DNA from: Kiritimatiellia bacterium
GTDB taxonomy: Bacteria > Verrucomicrobiota > Kiritimatiellia > RFP12 > UBA3636
Direction of reading: 5' to 3'
Assembly: GCA_017648065.1 (NCBI GenBank)
Contig: JAGCJJ010000036.1
Location: 1-52,221 of the forward strand
Length of the DNA: 52,221 bases
Shown: one piece after another, positions 16,206-24,793 of the stretch
Layout: each line of letters starts with the position of its first letter
How positions within the stretch are numbered: the stretch's first letter is position 1
Position numbers and translations under genes: made by a program
Notes under the pieces: model-generated
What the model saw: only the letters and a program-made list of their open reading frames with translations
Database searches by the model: none
Told to the model about the DNA's origin: nothing

Positions 16206-16488
16206 TCACTTATTCGCATTTTTGTCATAATGTGTGTTTTATCTTTCCTATTGAATTGACAGATTATGTGGTATTATGGTACTTTAATTGAAAATATTGT
16301 GTTACAAGTATTTATGAATGACACATATGAAATAGATGAATAAAGGTTTTATTCATACCTAAATGAGGTAGTTGTTGCCAATTGGATTTTCCCATTTGTT
16401 TTGATTGTTCAATAACAAGAGGTTTACAAATTAGGGTTTAATTATTAGTTGATATTGTTATATTAATGCTATAGTAATAGGTTATATT

Positions 16489-17802
16489 ATGAAAAAAATA
16501 TTGTTTATTTTGTGTTCTATTGTTGGCTATTGTGCTATTGGTGCAGATAATTTCTGGCTATATGATTCTGCTGCCAAAACAATGACATGGGAAGATGAAA
16601 CAGGCTTTATAAATGTTGTTAAAACATCAGGTGATGATGGTTCTTCTATTGTTATTAAAGAAGGTGTAAACAGGGGAACAACAACAATTCAAAATCTTGA
16701 TCTGTCTTTACCAATTAAAGATGCTAGCGGTAATGAGTATGTTATTACAGAATTCTTAGGTTCAAATCACTCTGCTTTTGGATATAATTCAACAATTACA
16801 AATGTTGTTTTGCCATCTGGATTAAAAACGCTTCCACCTTTTGCATTTAAGAACTGTTCTGAGTTGATTTCTGTCACATTAAACGATGGATTAGAGATAA
16901 TTGATAATGAAGCTTTTAATGGATGCTCGGCACTAAAGCAGATATATAATTTTTTCCCATCTTCATTGGTAGAAATAAAGTCAAAAGCATTTTATTCCTG
17001 CTCGGCATTAGAATGTGGTGCCGTAATTTCTGGGGTTACGAATATGGCGGATAGAATCTTTCATTCTTCTTCTGTGCGTTCGTTTGATTGTGAGCAGGCT
17101 CCATTAAAAATTCTCCCTGAGTTTACTTTTTATAATTGTAAGCAATTAACAAATGTTGTCTTATCTCAAGACTTAGAGGTTATAAAGGATGGTTGCTTTG
17201 AGAATTGTTATGCTTTGACCACCGTAAAACATTTATTGCCTAAATTTTTGACAAAGCTTGGTTTTGGTTTAAATAATCCTGTGTTTTATGATAATAAGGC
17301 TTTGCAAGGCGAGGTAATTGTTGGACCATATTTGGAGGAGATAAATCTTCGAACCTTTAGAGGAAGTAAAATAGGGTCTTTTGTCGCAGCAAAAAATGGA
17401 TTAAAATCACTCGGACAGTTTTGCTTCTATGGATGCAATGATTTGACAAATATTGTTCTTTCAGCAACAATTGAAAAGCTAGATTATTCTATACTTGAAG
17501 GAACAAGTAGTAGCTCTGCACAACGAAAAATTTACTTAAGGAACTTTCCTTCAGGTGGCATAACTTCATCTTTGTTCAATGGAACAAAGCGTGAGTGTAT
17601 CACTATCTATCTTCCATGGGATTATCAGGAAGAGTGGAGAACCTTTGCTGCAACAAATTCTGGGCATAATTTCATTTTCAACAAACAAGCTGGTGCTCTT
17701 CCAGAAAAAAAGAACGAGCTTGGAACTTGGCAAGCTACAATTACCCAAAATGTTGGATGGTGGAAGGAGTCCCCAGATCCATTACTTATTTTGATTAAGT
17801 AG
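16489..17802 (+). CDS. Exported BspA-like leucine-rich-repeat surface protein with aliphatic C-tail
   Basis: A 437-residue protein with a signal peptide (about 1-18, ending GAD). From about 85 to 370 it carries LRR_5/BspA-type repeats with the pattern LPSGLKTLPPFAFKNCSEL and LNDGLEIIDNEAFNGCSAL, a fold common in surface adhesins. The protein ends SPDPLLILIK. This short tail of a Pro/Asp turn, five aliphatic residues and Lys recurs in three unrelated exported proteins in the window. It lies 78 bases upstream of the next surface protein, so the two may be co-expressed. Function is probably adhesion or surface display; no enzyme motif is seen. Confidence 0.8.
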   Translation: MKKILFILCSIVGYCAIGADNFWLYDSAAKTMTWEDETGFINVVKTSGDDGSSIVIKEGVNRGTTTIQNLDLSLPIKDASGNEYVITEFLGSNHSAFGYNSTITNVVLPSGLKTLPPFAFKNCSELISVTLNDGLEIIDNEAFNGCSALKQIYNFFPSSLVEIKSKAFYSCSALECGAVISGVTNMADRIFHSSSVRSFDCEQAPLKILPEFTFYNCKQLTNVVLSQDLEVIKDGCFENCYALTTVKHLLPKFLTKLGFGLNNPVFYDNKALQGEVIVGPYLEEINLRTFRGSKIGSFVAAKNGLKSLGQFCFYGCNDLTNIVLSATIEKLDYSILEGTSSSSAQRKIYLRNFPSGGITSSLFNGTKRECITIYLPWDYQEEWRTFAATNSGHNFIFNKQAGALPEKKNELGTWQATITQNVGWWKESPDPLLILIK

Positions 17803-17880
17803 TTGTTGTTAGGTACCATAAGTGCACGCAATGGAAATTTACTTTTATTTTTTTTGACTACTAACGGATAAATATAAATT

Positions 17881-20800
17881 ATGAAAATGAAAAAATCTTT
17901 GTTGTTTGGTTGCTCAATGCTGCTTTGTGGTAGCGTGTATGCTTCTATGTATGCGACAGGTGGAACTGAAACATTTGTGCCAGGAACGACAGATGTTGTC
18001 CATACTTTTACTGAAGATGGTACATTTACATTGTCTCAAGATATGACACTTAGACTTATCGTGGTCGGTGGTGGCGGCGGCGGTGGAAAAGACTGTGCTG
18101 GCGGTGGCGGCGGCGGTGGTGTAATCGAAGCAGATAATGTTTTGCTTCCAGCTGGTACATATACAATTACTGTGGGTGCTGGTGGTGCTGGTGCAAAATC
18201 AACAAATGGTTCCATTGGAGGTCAGTCAACAATTATTGATTCTGAAGGGAATGTTTTATATAGAGCACTTGGCGGCGGTGGTGGCGTTGGTTGGTCAGGT
18301 TCTGCTGTTGTTAGCACACCAGAAGCACCATTTGCTTCAGGAGGTGGTGGCACTAATAGGAAGCCTGGTTCTGAACCAGGAGATCCGTCACAAGGTCATG
18401 CGGGTGGTACAATCAGTGATAAAAACCCACAAGGCGGTGGTGGTGCTGGCGGACCAGCTATAATTAATGGAACATCAATTGGTAGTGGTGGACCAGGCAT
18501 AGTTAGCGATATTTCAGGTAAAGAGGAAATGTATGGTGCCGGCGGTGGTGGCGGAAGCTATTCTGGTGGAAAGAGACTATTGAATAGCGTTCCAGGTAAA
18601 GGTGGTGATGGCATTTATGGCTTTGGAATTCCGGAACCATATACTGCAGCAACAAGTCCTTTCTCCCATGGTCGTGATGGCTTTGGTGGTGGCGGTGGCG
18701 GAGACAACAATATTATTAAAGGTGGAGCCGATGGTGGTTCTGGTACTGTTGTTTTTAGATTGTCTAATCTTGATGCTGAAGAACCAACCCCTTATATTTT
18801 AACACATGGGCTTGTTTCTGCTACTCCATTTTCTGCAGTGCTTTCTGCTTCTGTTTCTGCTTTTGGTATGGGTGCAGATACAGTTGCTTTGAGTGTAGAG
18901 CTGGCTGATGATGCTGCAAAATTAGAAAATGGAGAAGGCTCTATAGTTTCTATTGGAGCAGTAACAGCTGTAGGCGTCTATGATAAATTAATTACAGGAC
19001 TTTCCCCTGCGAAGAATTATTATGCAAGGTTTGTTGCTGAAAATAATCTTGGTAGCACAACAGTTTCTGATATATTTTCTTTTTCAACGTTAGAGCAAAT
19101 TGAGAACTCTATTGCTGTCGCTTATACAAGCCCTTATGCAGGGTTGTGGCAATATGTAAAAAGTGGTTCACATGGTTTAGACTTTAATTTTGATGAAAAT
19201 TCAGAAGGGTTGACAAAGCAGCGAGGAACAGTAATTGCAGGATCAGGTTCAAAAGCAGATAGTGCTATTTATAGTTCTGGATATGTTGATGAATCAGGTG
19301 TAACATGGAAATTTTCTGCTAATAAACAATACGGCTATATTGGATATATGTGGATGGATGCGGGACACACCTATCATATAGCAGCTGATTTGTGGGATAG
19401 CGAAAAACTTGCTGTTGATGATGTTGTGCTCTTTTCAATAACAGATGGTACAGGTCAGGGTGTGGTTGCTACTATTGACTGCAAGGAAACTGGCTGGCAC
19501 AAAGTCCAGATTTGGTTTGGAGGTAGCTCAAGTGGTGCTGGTGTTCGTACAGGGCATCAATATGGCTTTGCATGGAATAAGGATGGCACAGAGTGGTTGC
19601 TTTCAACTCCAGGCGATGGCTGGAATGTTTATGAAAATACAGAAACAAATGTATTTCTAGTTACTAGTTATCCATGGAGAAGCATTAACATGGCTCAATA
19701 TAGTGCTAGCTCTGCCTCTGCTAATTTTACATTGTCATTGGGTGAATCTGAGGCAGGCCCAACAAAGCTTCTATGTGTTTATGGTAGTGCCTATGGTGCA
19801 GAAGATACAAATGCTTGGGAAAATGTTGTTGTTATAAATGATGGGCAAGAATATGATTCATCAAAGCAGGAGGTTTCTTACACATTAAATAATCTACCAA
19901 AGTTGTGTCTTGTGCGTTTTTGTGCACTTCATGAGGATGGTACAACTACCTGGACACAAACAGTGCCTATCAATTCATCTATGGATGTTGATGTTTCTAA
20001 TCTAGGCGTTGACCATGATGGTGACATAGGAACCTTCAAGGTTCGTGTGGTTGGTGAAAATCTAACTGCAAAGCTATGGCTATCCACCTCTGCTACAATG
20101 GAAAATGCTAAGGAAATAGCGCTATCAGAGATTACTGCAACAGGAGACTATGGGTTTACCTCTGAGCTTAATCCAGAAACGACATATTATTATTACTATG
20201 AGGTAGAGGATGCTGAAGGAAATTCTGCAAAAACTACCATTGCCCAGTTTACAACAGAAGGTCAAGCGGAGCTTTCAAGTGATATTTCTTTTACGACTTA
20301 TCGTCATACAATTACTGTCTCATATAATCTAGATGTGTTTGGAGCAGGAAATGCAACGGAAGTATTTTTGATTTATGGTGAATCAGAGGAAGATTTGTCT
20401 CAAAAAACAACTTCACTTAAAATAACCAATGAAGGTAGCTTAAAATATATTGCAACAATACCTGGAGAAAATAGAAAAATATACTTCAAGCTTGTCGTTA
20501 AAAATACAGCACCTCTTGGAACAACATGGGAAACCTATTCTGATATTTTTTCCACTAAACTTACCGATGAAAATGTTTCATTTAAATGGAATAGAGATTT
20601 TGTAGAGGGTGAGTGGACTTCTCGCGAAAATTGGAAACACGATGCATCTTCAGATGATAATACTGCTGGATGGCCAAACAGTTTAAATGCGAGCTGGAAT
20701 TGCTTTGTTGGTTTTGAAAATAATACCAAAGCACGCATACATGTTGGCGGATCATATAAAGCATTTTTGAGATTAGCTTCCGAAAATAGCGATATAGTTA

Positions 20801-21681
20801 TCTATGGAGATGGAGCAGATGCTTCGTATTTAGATTGTGGAGATGCGCATGGTGGAAAGATGAATGGCACCTCTGTAACTTTTGAAAGTATTCGCATTAC
20901 GGAATTAGATATTTGGGATTACACCATTGGTGAATCTAATCACACTAATGCAGTGGTAAAATATAGCAAAGGAACTGTTGCAACACATGGTGGAAACAAT
21001 ATGGCTATCCAAGGAACGAACTCTTGCCTTATCGTAGAGGGAAATTCCTATGTGACAAATTCATATTTATTGCGTCTTTCCGCATCAGGCACATCTTTAG
21101 TAGTAGATGATTCTTATTATAGAGTTGGTTCAGTAGCTGTTACAACGCCAAATTCTGACTATGAACAAATAGTGAAAATAAAGGGTTCATCAGCAGTCTT
21201 TGAAGTGCTAAATGGTCGGTTTAGTGACTTGAAGGGTGATGCAGGTCATAAGTCAGGTTTCTTCCAAAAAGATATTCCTTCTATAAATAGTTTAACAATG
21301 CTGTTTGAAGTACCAGCAACAGGTTGGACAAATGGGGTTCCATTTATCTACAGAGGACAGAATAAAAATGAGCTTCCTTTTGCTCAATATCAGCTTGCAG
21401 AAAGTACAGGTAAAATACAGATAAAGGTTGATGCTGCAGCAATGAAGCAGCTAAATTCAAAAACTGTCGAACAGCATATCCTTGGCTGGAAGTCTGGTAT
21501 TTGTACTGACAATGTTGAATTGGTTGATTCTAAAAATGTTATATTGCGATATACCTATGGGTGGGATGAAACAACAAATACACCTGGAGTATTGTTCGAG
21601 CCAGAGGTTGCGGGCGATTTGCCAACAGGTATTTGGTGTCGTGCAGAATCAACTGCAGGAATGATAATAATCATAAAATAA
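17881..21681 (+). CDS. Very large exported Gly-rich/Fn3-like surface protein with aliphatic C-tail
   Basis: A 1266-residue protein with a signal peptide (about 1-22). Residues about 30-300 form a glycine-rich domain with repeated GGGGG runs and the pattern LIVVGGGGGGG, as in the bacterial Gly-rich adhesin domain. Fn3-like units follow (for example LSPAKNYYARFVAENNLGST and LNPETTYYYYYEVEDAEGN), then a beta-rich region up to the end. The last residues are STAGMIIIIK, matching the tail of other surface proteins here. It probably is a stalk-like surface protein. A terminator follows at 21686-21712. Confidence 0.8.
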   Translation: MKMKKSLLFGCSMLLCGSVYASMYATGGTETFVPGTTDVVHTFTEDGTFTLSQDMTLRLIVVGGGGGGGKDCAGGGGGGGVIEADNVLLPAGTYTITVGAGGAGAKSTNGSIGGQSTIIDSEGNVLYRALGGGGGVGWSGSAVVSTPEAPFASGGGGTNRKPGSEPGDPSQGHAGGTISDKNPQGGGGAGGPAIINGTSIGSGGPGIVSDISGKEEMYGAGGGGGSYSGGKRLLNSVPGKGGDGIYGFGIPEPYTAATSPFSHGRDGFGGGGGGDNNIIKGGADGGSGTVVFRLSNLDAEEPTPYILTHGLVSATPFSAVLSASVSAFGMGADTVALSVELADDAAKLENGEGSIVSIGAVTAVGVYDKLITGLSPAKNYYARFVAENNLGSTTVSDIFSFSTLEQIENSIAVAYTSPYAGLWQYVKSGSHGLDFNFDENSEGLTKQRGTVIAGSGSKADSAIYSSGYVDESGVTWKFSANKQYGYIGYMWMDAGHTYHIAADLWDSEKLAVDDVVLFSITDGTGQGVVATIDCKETGWHKVQIWFGGSSSGAGVRTGHQYGFAWNKDGTEWLLSTPGDGWNVYENTETNVFLVTSYPWRSINMAQYSASSASANFTLSLGESEAGPTKLLCVYGSAYGAEDTNAWENVVVINDGQEYDSSKQEVSYTLNNLPKLCLVRFCALHEDGTTTWTQTVPINSSMDVDVSNLGVDHDGDIGTFKVRVVGENLTAKLWLSTSATMENAKEIALSEITATGDYGFTSELNPETTYYYYYEVEDAEGNSAKTTIAQFTTEGQAELSSDISFTTYRHTITVSYNLDVFGAGNATEVFLIYGESEEDLSQKTTSLKITNEGSLKYIATIPGENRKIYFKLVVKNTAPLGTTWETYSDIFSTKLTDENVSFKWNRDFVEGEWTSRENWKHDASSDDNTAGWPNSLNASWNCFVGFENNTKARIHVGGSYKAFLRLASENSDIVIYGDGADASYLDCGDAHGGKMNGTSVTFESIRITELDIWDYTIGESNHTNAVVKYSKGTVATHGGNNMAIQGTNSCLIVEGNSYVTNSYLLRLSASGTSLVVDDSYYRVGSVAVTTPNSDYEQIVKIKGSSAVFEVLNGRFSDLKGDAGHKSGFFQKDIPSINSLTMLFEVPATGWTNGVPFIYRGQNKNELPFAQYQLAESTGKIQIKVDAAAMKQLNSKTVEQHILGWKSGICTDNVELVDSKNVILRYTYGWDETTNTPGVLFEPEVAGDLPTGIWCRAESTAGMIIIIK

Positions 21682-21685
21682 CTAC

Positions 21686-21712
21686 AAAAAAGCGTCCTTC
21701 GGGGCGCTTTTA
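21686..21712 (+). terminator. Rho-independent terminator after the Gly-rich surface protein
   Basis: AAAAGCG-T-CC, loop TTCG, GG-GGCGCTTTT with a strong UUCG tetraloop. It lies five bases after the stop codon. The stem has an A-run on one side and a T-run on the other, so it could act in both directions. Confidence 0.85.
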
Positions 21713-21760
21713 GCTTGTCTATTTTTTATATTAAATTTTTATTATAATTCAGGTGAAGCT

Positions 21761-21880
21761 ATGCAACCAAAACCAGAATATCCACGTATGCAATTTCGCA
21801 GAACTCAATCTTGGGAAAACCTTAATGGTGAGTGGGATTTTGCTGGGTGCAACGAGATTTTTCTGCATTGGTCATGTTGA
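21761..21880 (+). pseudogene. Truncated 5' end of a GH2-type beta-galactosidase/glucuronidase-like gene
   Basis: A good ribosome site (AGGTG) precedes an ATG at 21761. The first 28 codons read YPRMQFRRTQSWENLNGEWDF-like sequence, matching the N terminus of GH2 sugar-binding domains, where PRPQ...LNGEW is conserved. After about 21842 the homology stops and a stop codon follows at 21878. The remaining ~600+ residues are missing from the window, so a deletion or insertion has removed them. GH2 enzymes hydrolyse beta-galactosides and related sugars, fitting the glycan theme. The identification rests on a short match. Confidence 0.6.
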
Positions 21881-22031
21881 GAAGTAAGCAACTTGATGCA
21901 GATGTCGCAGTCGATAGTTGAAAAATTCTTCAAGCCTTCCAGATTTCTCAAGTGTGCGAAGAGGAATCATTCCTTTTGCACCTCTGAGAGACCAAAAGCG
22001 GTGGTGCCGGAGCCTCTAGTCTTATCTCCTG

Positions 22032-22117
22032 AAACGCACGCGCGCGCCCACGCGCATAATGCGCGAACGCGCCTACGCGCGGGTGCCTGCGCCCAGGCGC
22101 GTCACATGCGCGCGTGT
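22032..22117. other. CGCG/GCGC-rich patch
   Basis: About 86 bases consisting largely of alternating CG dinucleotides (CACGCGCGCGCCCACGCGC and similar). The GC content is far above the surrounding low-GC DNA. Several short palindromes (GCGCGC, CGCGCG, AGGCGCGT) are nested. It has no good coding frame and lies in the gene-debris segment. Confidence 0.75.
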
Positions 22118-22406
22118 GCTAACTTTTTGCCAAGATTGTCAATTCAGCTCTCTCAACCCCCTTATTTTACTAGGGTGCGATAACAATTTTACATAATGTG
22201 CTATTATTAAATCGTCAAAAAGACAATATCTTTACAAAGGTATTATTTTTGAATGAAATACTCAGGGGGTGTAGGTACGAATTGGTGATTTTTAACGACA
22301 TTAGAAAGTAAAACTATTAAAAATCCCTTATTTTTCGTAATTAAACGCTCATTTTTTTAATTTGGTATGTTAGAAAACAAAAAACAAAAAACGAAAGGAA
22401 CTAATT

Positions 22407-22781
22407 ATGCAAGACGAACAACCAAAGAAATATGAAATAGGAATAATAATATTCTTTTTTGCGGCAATATGTATATTCCCAAGTTGGTTTATAGGAATAT
22501 TATTATTTTGTGTATTGTTATACTTCGGATTTAAAAGCGAAGAAAATAGCAAGACTTTGCGTGTGTCAAAAAATGAATATCAAAATTTAAAGGAATTAGA
22601 TCAACAAATTTATGAGGCAGAGGAAGAGCTTAAAAGAGTGATAATGGAGAAAATGGTAGAGCATGGTGATGACAAAGAATATGTTGAGTCATGTATTAGC
22701 GAATTAAACAAAATAGAATTTGAGCGCAATAAACGCAAAGAAGATAACAAACGCATCAAAATTGACCCAACCCTCAAGTAA
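22407..22781 (+). CDS. Small membrane protein with charged cytoplasmic tail, unknown
   Basis: A 124-residue hypothetical protein. Two adjacent hydrophobic segments (about 11-43; YEIGIIIFFFAAICIF and WFIGILLFCVLLYFGF) form a probable helical hairpin in the membrane. The remainder is highly charged and Glu/Lys-rich, with coiled-coil-like spacing (about 60-110). A good ribosome site (AAAGGA) precedes the ATG. I recognise no family. Its position in a debris-rich, AT-rich segment next to an HsdS-like fragment and a DUF4143 ATPase suggests accessory or defence-associated DNA; this is inference only. Confidence 0.65.
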   Translation: MQDEQPKKYEIGIIIFFFAAICIFPSWFIGILLFCVLLYFGFKSEENSKTLRVSKNEYQNLKELDQQIYEAEEELKRVIMEKMVEHGDDKEYVESCISELNKIEFERNKRKEDNKRIKIDPTLK

Positions 22782-22894
22782 AACTCTATTACGAGACAAT
22801 ATACATCAAAAAGGAGTATGGTATTTTTATAATCTTAATCATGCTAAATGGCAATTTATATAACATTTAATTAACTAATAAATAAGGAGAATCT

Positions 22895-22954
22895 ATGGGA
22901 AACGAATGGAAATTAGTGACGATTGGGAAACTGGGACAACTTATCTTAACGTAA
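22895..22954 (+). pseudogene. Possible 5' fragment of a type I restriction specificity (HsdS-like) gene
   Basis: An AAGGAGA ribosome site precedes an ATG encoding MGNEWKLVTIGKLGQLILT and then a stop. The WKLVTIGKLG pattern resembles the start of HsdS target-recognition domains (W-K-x-x-x-L-G-D/K). Nineteen residues are too few for certainty and no hsdM or hsdR is nearby. If real, it is a remnant of a lost restriction system. Confidence 0.3.
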
Positions 22955-23033
22955 ATGAACTATAAAATAATACTATAGACAGGTGCAAATTTACAGAAAA
23001 AACCCTTGCGTTATCAAATGTTAATCATTCCTA

Positions 23034-24317
23034 TTAATCCCTTAATGTTCCAATAGGAACTATTAAAACACCATCTTTACGACGATAAGCATAATTACCT
23101 ACACCGGTTAAAACCATTTTGAATGATGGAGCTTTCATTTTTGTTGTATCAATATTTGCTTCTAACTTGTTTAGGGTTTTCACTCCTTCTTCAATCCCTT
23201 TATCTCCACCAAGTTTAATTTCAATTAAACCATAAGAGCCGTTACGCAAATGAACAACAGCGTCACACTCTAAATCATTTCTATCTCTATAGTGATATAC
23301 CTGTCCATCCAAAGCATCTGCATAAATACGTAAATCTCTGATACATAAGTTTTCAAACATTAATCCCATTGTTTGGAGGTCATTTATTAAATCTTTTGCC
23401 CCAAGACCTAATGCAGCAGTTCCGATAGAAGGGTCAGTAAAGTAACGAGTATCAGAAGCCCGGATTGCTGTTTTAGAACGTAAATTAGGATTCCAAGCTA
23501 GAGAATCTTCTATAACAAAAATCTTCTTTAATGCAGAGATATATGAGCTGATAGTTGCATTTTTGTTTGTTAAATCTTCAGTATCCTCATTAGCATAAAC
23601 ATCTTGTGTTATTGATGATATTTTTGCTTGCGAAGCAATAGAGCGCGCATATGAACGCAATATACGTTTAGTTTTTTCAGCATCCCTTTTAACGTTATCA
23701 ATTCGTGAAATATCATCATTGACCACAGCATCAAAGTAGTTAATTGCCAATTGTAAAGCAACATCAGTATTTGTTCCAATAGATTTAGGCCATCCACCGC
23801 GACAAATTAAAAATGCAATTTGTTCTAAATCTAAACTATTGGTTCCGGAAACTTTCTCATTATCAGAAAATAAATCAGCCAAAGAAACGCTACCATTACT
23901 TTCACCTGATTCATATAAACTCATTGGACGCATCAACATGCGAGAAATTCTTCCGGTACCACTATGTGATATTTCTGATAAATCAGCAGGTACAGCAGAT
24001 CCTGTTAAAACAAATTGACCAAATTCATCACGTTTATCAACCTCAAAACGTATGGCATCCCAAAGTTTTGGAGCCAATTGCCATTCGTCGATCAATCTCG
24101 GAGTTTCACCATTTAACAGAAATGATGGATTCATATCAGCCATTTCTAAGTTTTGCTTTTTTTGAGCAGGATCCTGCATAAGTAATATACTTTTAGCAAT
24201 TTGGCTTGATGTCGTTGTTTTGCCGCACCATTTAGCGCCTTCAATTAACACAGCTCCCGAACTGGCTAATTTTTTTTGCAAAATACTATCTGCTAATCTT
24301 GTTTTATATTCTTTCAT
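23034..24317 (-). CDS. AAA_14/DUF4143 ATPase
   Basis: A 427-residue cytoplasmic protein. The N-terminal ATPase has the Walker A-like loop EGAKWCGKTT at about 27-36. A Walker B-like RLIDEWQ (about 75-81) and a sensor-type VLTGSA follow. The C-terminal DUF4143 domain ends in YHYRDRNDLECDAVV and GLIEIKLGG, a PD-(D/E)xK-like nuclease-fold signature (D-x(n)-E-x-K). The family is widespread and often mobile; its molecular role is unknown. A strong ribosome site (AAGGAG) precedes the start. Two near-identical 37-base repeats lie about 70-150 bases upstream and may be regulatory. It appears to be accessory rather than core. Confidence 0.88.
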   Translation of the reverse strand: MKEYKTRLADSILQKKLASSGAVLIEGAKWCGKTTTSSQIAKSILLMQDPAQKKQNLEMADMNPSFLLNGETPRLIDEWQLAPKLWDAIRFEVDKRDEFGQFVLTGSAVPADLSEISHSGTGRISRMLMRPMSLYESGESNGSVSLADLFSDNEKVSGTNSLDLEQIAFLICRGGWPKSIGTNTDVALQLAINYFDAVVNDDISRIDNVKRDAEKTKRILRSYARSIASQAKISSITQDVYANEDTEDLTNKNATISSYISALKKIFVIEDSLAWNPNLRSKTAIRASDTRYFTDPSIGTAALGLGAKDLINDLQTMGLMFENLCIRDLRIYADALDGQVYHYRDRNDLECDAVVHLRNGSYGLIEIKLGGDKGIEEGVKTLNKLEANIDTTKMKAPSFKMVLTGVGNYAYRRKDGVLIVPIGTLRD

Positions 24318-24384
24318 ATTGAAACTCCTTGATAATATCTATTAATATAGACTATATTTTGCTATTTTGCAAGTTTTTATTTTA

Positions 24385-24467
24385 TGTTTTTGCAATTTTT
24401 CATTTGATGATTTTACAAAAATTCATTTCGTGTTTTTGCAATTTTTCATTTGATGATTTTACAAAAA
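24385..24467. repeat. Two direct 37-base repeats upstream of the DUF4143 ATPase
   Basis: The 37-base repeat begins TGTTTTTGCAATTTTTCA and occurs at 24385-24421 and 24431-24467, a 46-base period. A third, partial TTTTGCAA-like start precedes it at about 24366. The repeats sit in the promoter side of the ATPase gene and could be binding sites for a regulator, possibly autoregulation. Confidence 0.75.
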
Positions 24468-24546
24468 ATCGTGCATTTAATCTTGCAATTTACGTACTAA
24501 AAAGGCTGCATAATTCCCGGATAGGCATCACATTAACTTTAATTAA

Positions 24547-24649
24547 GCAGCGTTTGAGGACATAGGGACGAAATTTTGACGCTGCAATTTTTCCTCTTTT
24601 CGTGTTTTTCGTGCCTTTCGTGGTTAAATTTCGCACTTTTAAGCATCAC
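24547..24649 (-). repeat. CACGAAA-type intergenic repeat, copy 2
   Basis: Read on the minus strand this segment gives GTGATGC, AAGTGCGAA, ACGAAAGGCACGAAAAACAC, GAGGAAAAATTGCAGCG and CGCTGC in the same order as 15196-15317. It lacks the 18-base tandem duplication of copy 1. A related, more degraded piece occurs at about 15735-15800. Confidence 0.75.
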
Positions 24650-24793
24650 GCTTACAGCAACAACCTGTCTCTTATTCCATAAGCTTTAGTATGAATTTTG
24701 CGCGATAAGGCGCAAAAATTGTAAAACTAGACATGGGAATGTTCTTTTTGGTACTATGTTAGCTATATTAATATTTTTTATATGAGGTTTATT

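Larger units (their letters stand above)
15089..16488. other. 1.4 kb gene-free region rich in structured repeats
   Basis: No credible gene is seen. Short ORFs here have odd composition and track the repeats. In order it contains a CACGAAA-type repeat (15196-15317), an array of 20-bp hairpin units (15366-15445), two larger hairpins (15461-15498, 15576-15612), a GCGTGC-TTT-GCACGC hairpin (15644-15658), a degenerate inverted CACGAAA-like segment (about 15735-15800), a long imperfect hairpin (15985-16058), a tandem GATGCACGGGATGC repeat (16092-16134) and a CGCAGAGAC/GTCTCTGCG inverted repeat (16153-16205). From 16260 the sequence becomes AT-rich, ahead of the gene at 16489. Confidence 0.8.
21682..22406. 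other. Accessory intergenic segment with gene debris
   Basis: After the terminator come a truncated GH2 start (21761-21880), a short unidentifiable ORF on the minus strand (21872-22016, about 47 codons, containing IPLRTLEKSGRLEEFFNYRL), a CGCG-rich patch (22032-22117), and AT-rich DNA to the next gene. The minus-strand ORF has plausible protein composition and may be the remaining C terminus of a transposase or other mobile gene, but I cannot name it. Confidence 0.5.
24318..24793. other. Divergent intergenic region with direct repeats and a CACGAAA-type repeat
   Basis: Between the DUF4143 ATPase (-) and the DUF2341 protein (+) there are two direct repeats (24385-24467), then the inverted copy 2 of the CACGAAA-type repeat (24547-24649), then AT-rich promoter DNA. 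A GAGG ribosome site lies seven bases before the ATG at 24794. No gene is seen. Confidence 0.65.

Noticed and set aside
21893..22183. + strand ORF of 96 codons in the CGCG patch
   Set aside because: The Ala/His/Arg-rich part (THARAHAHNARTRLRAG) is produced by the CG-rich repeat, and no ribosome site is seen.
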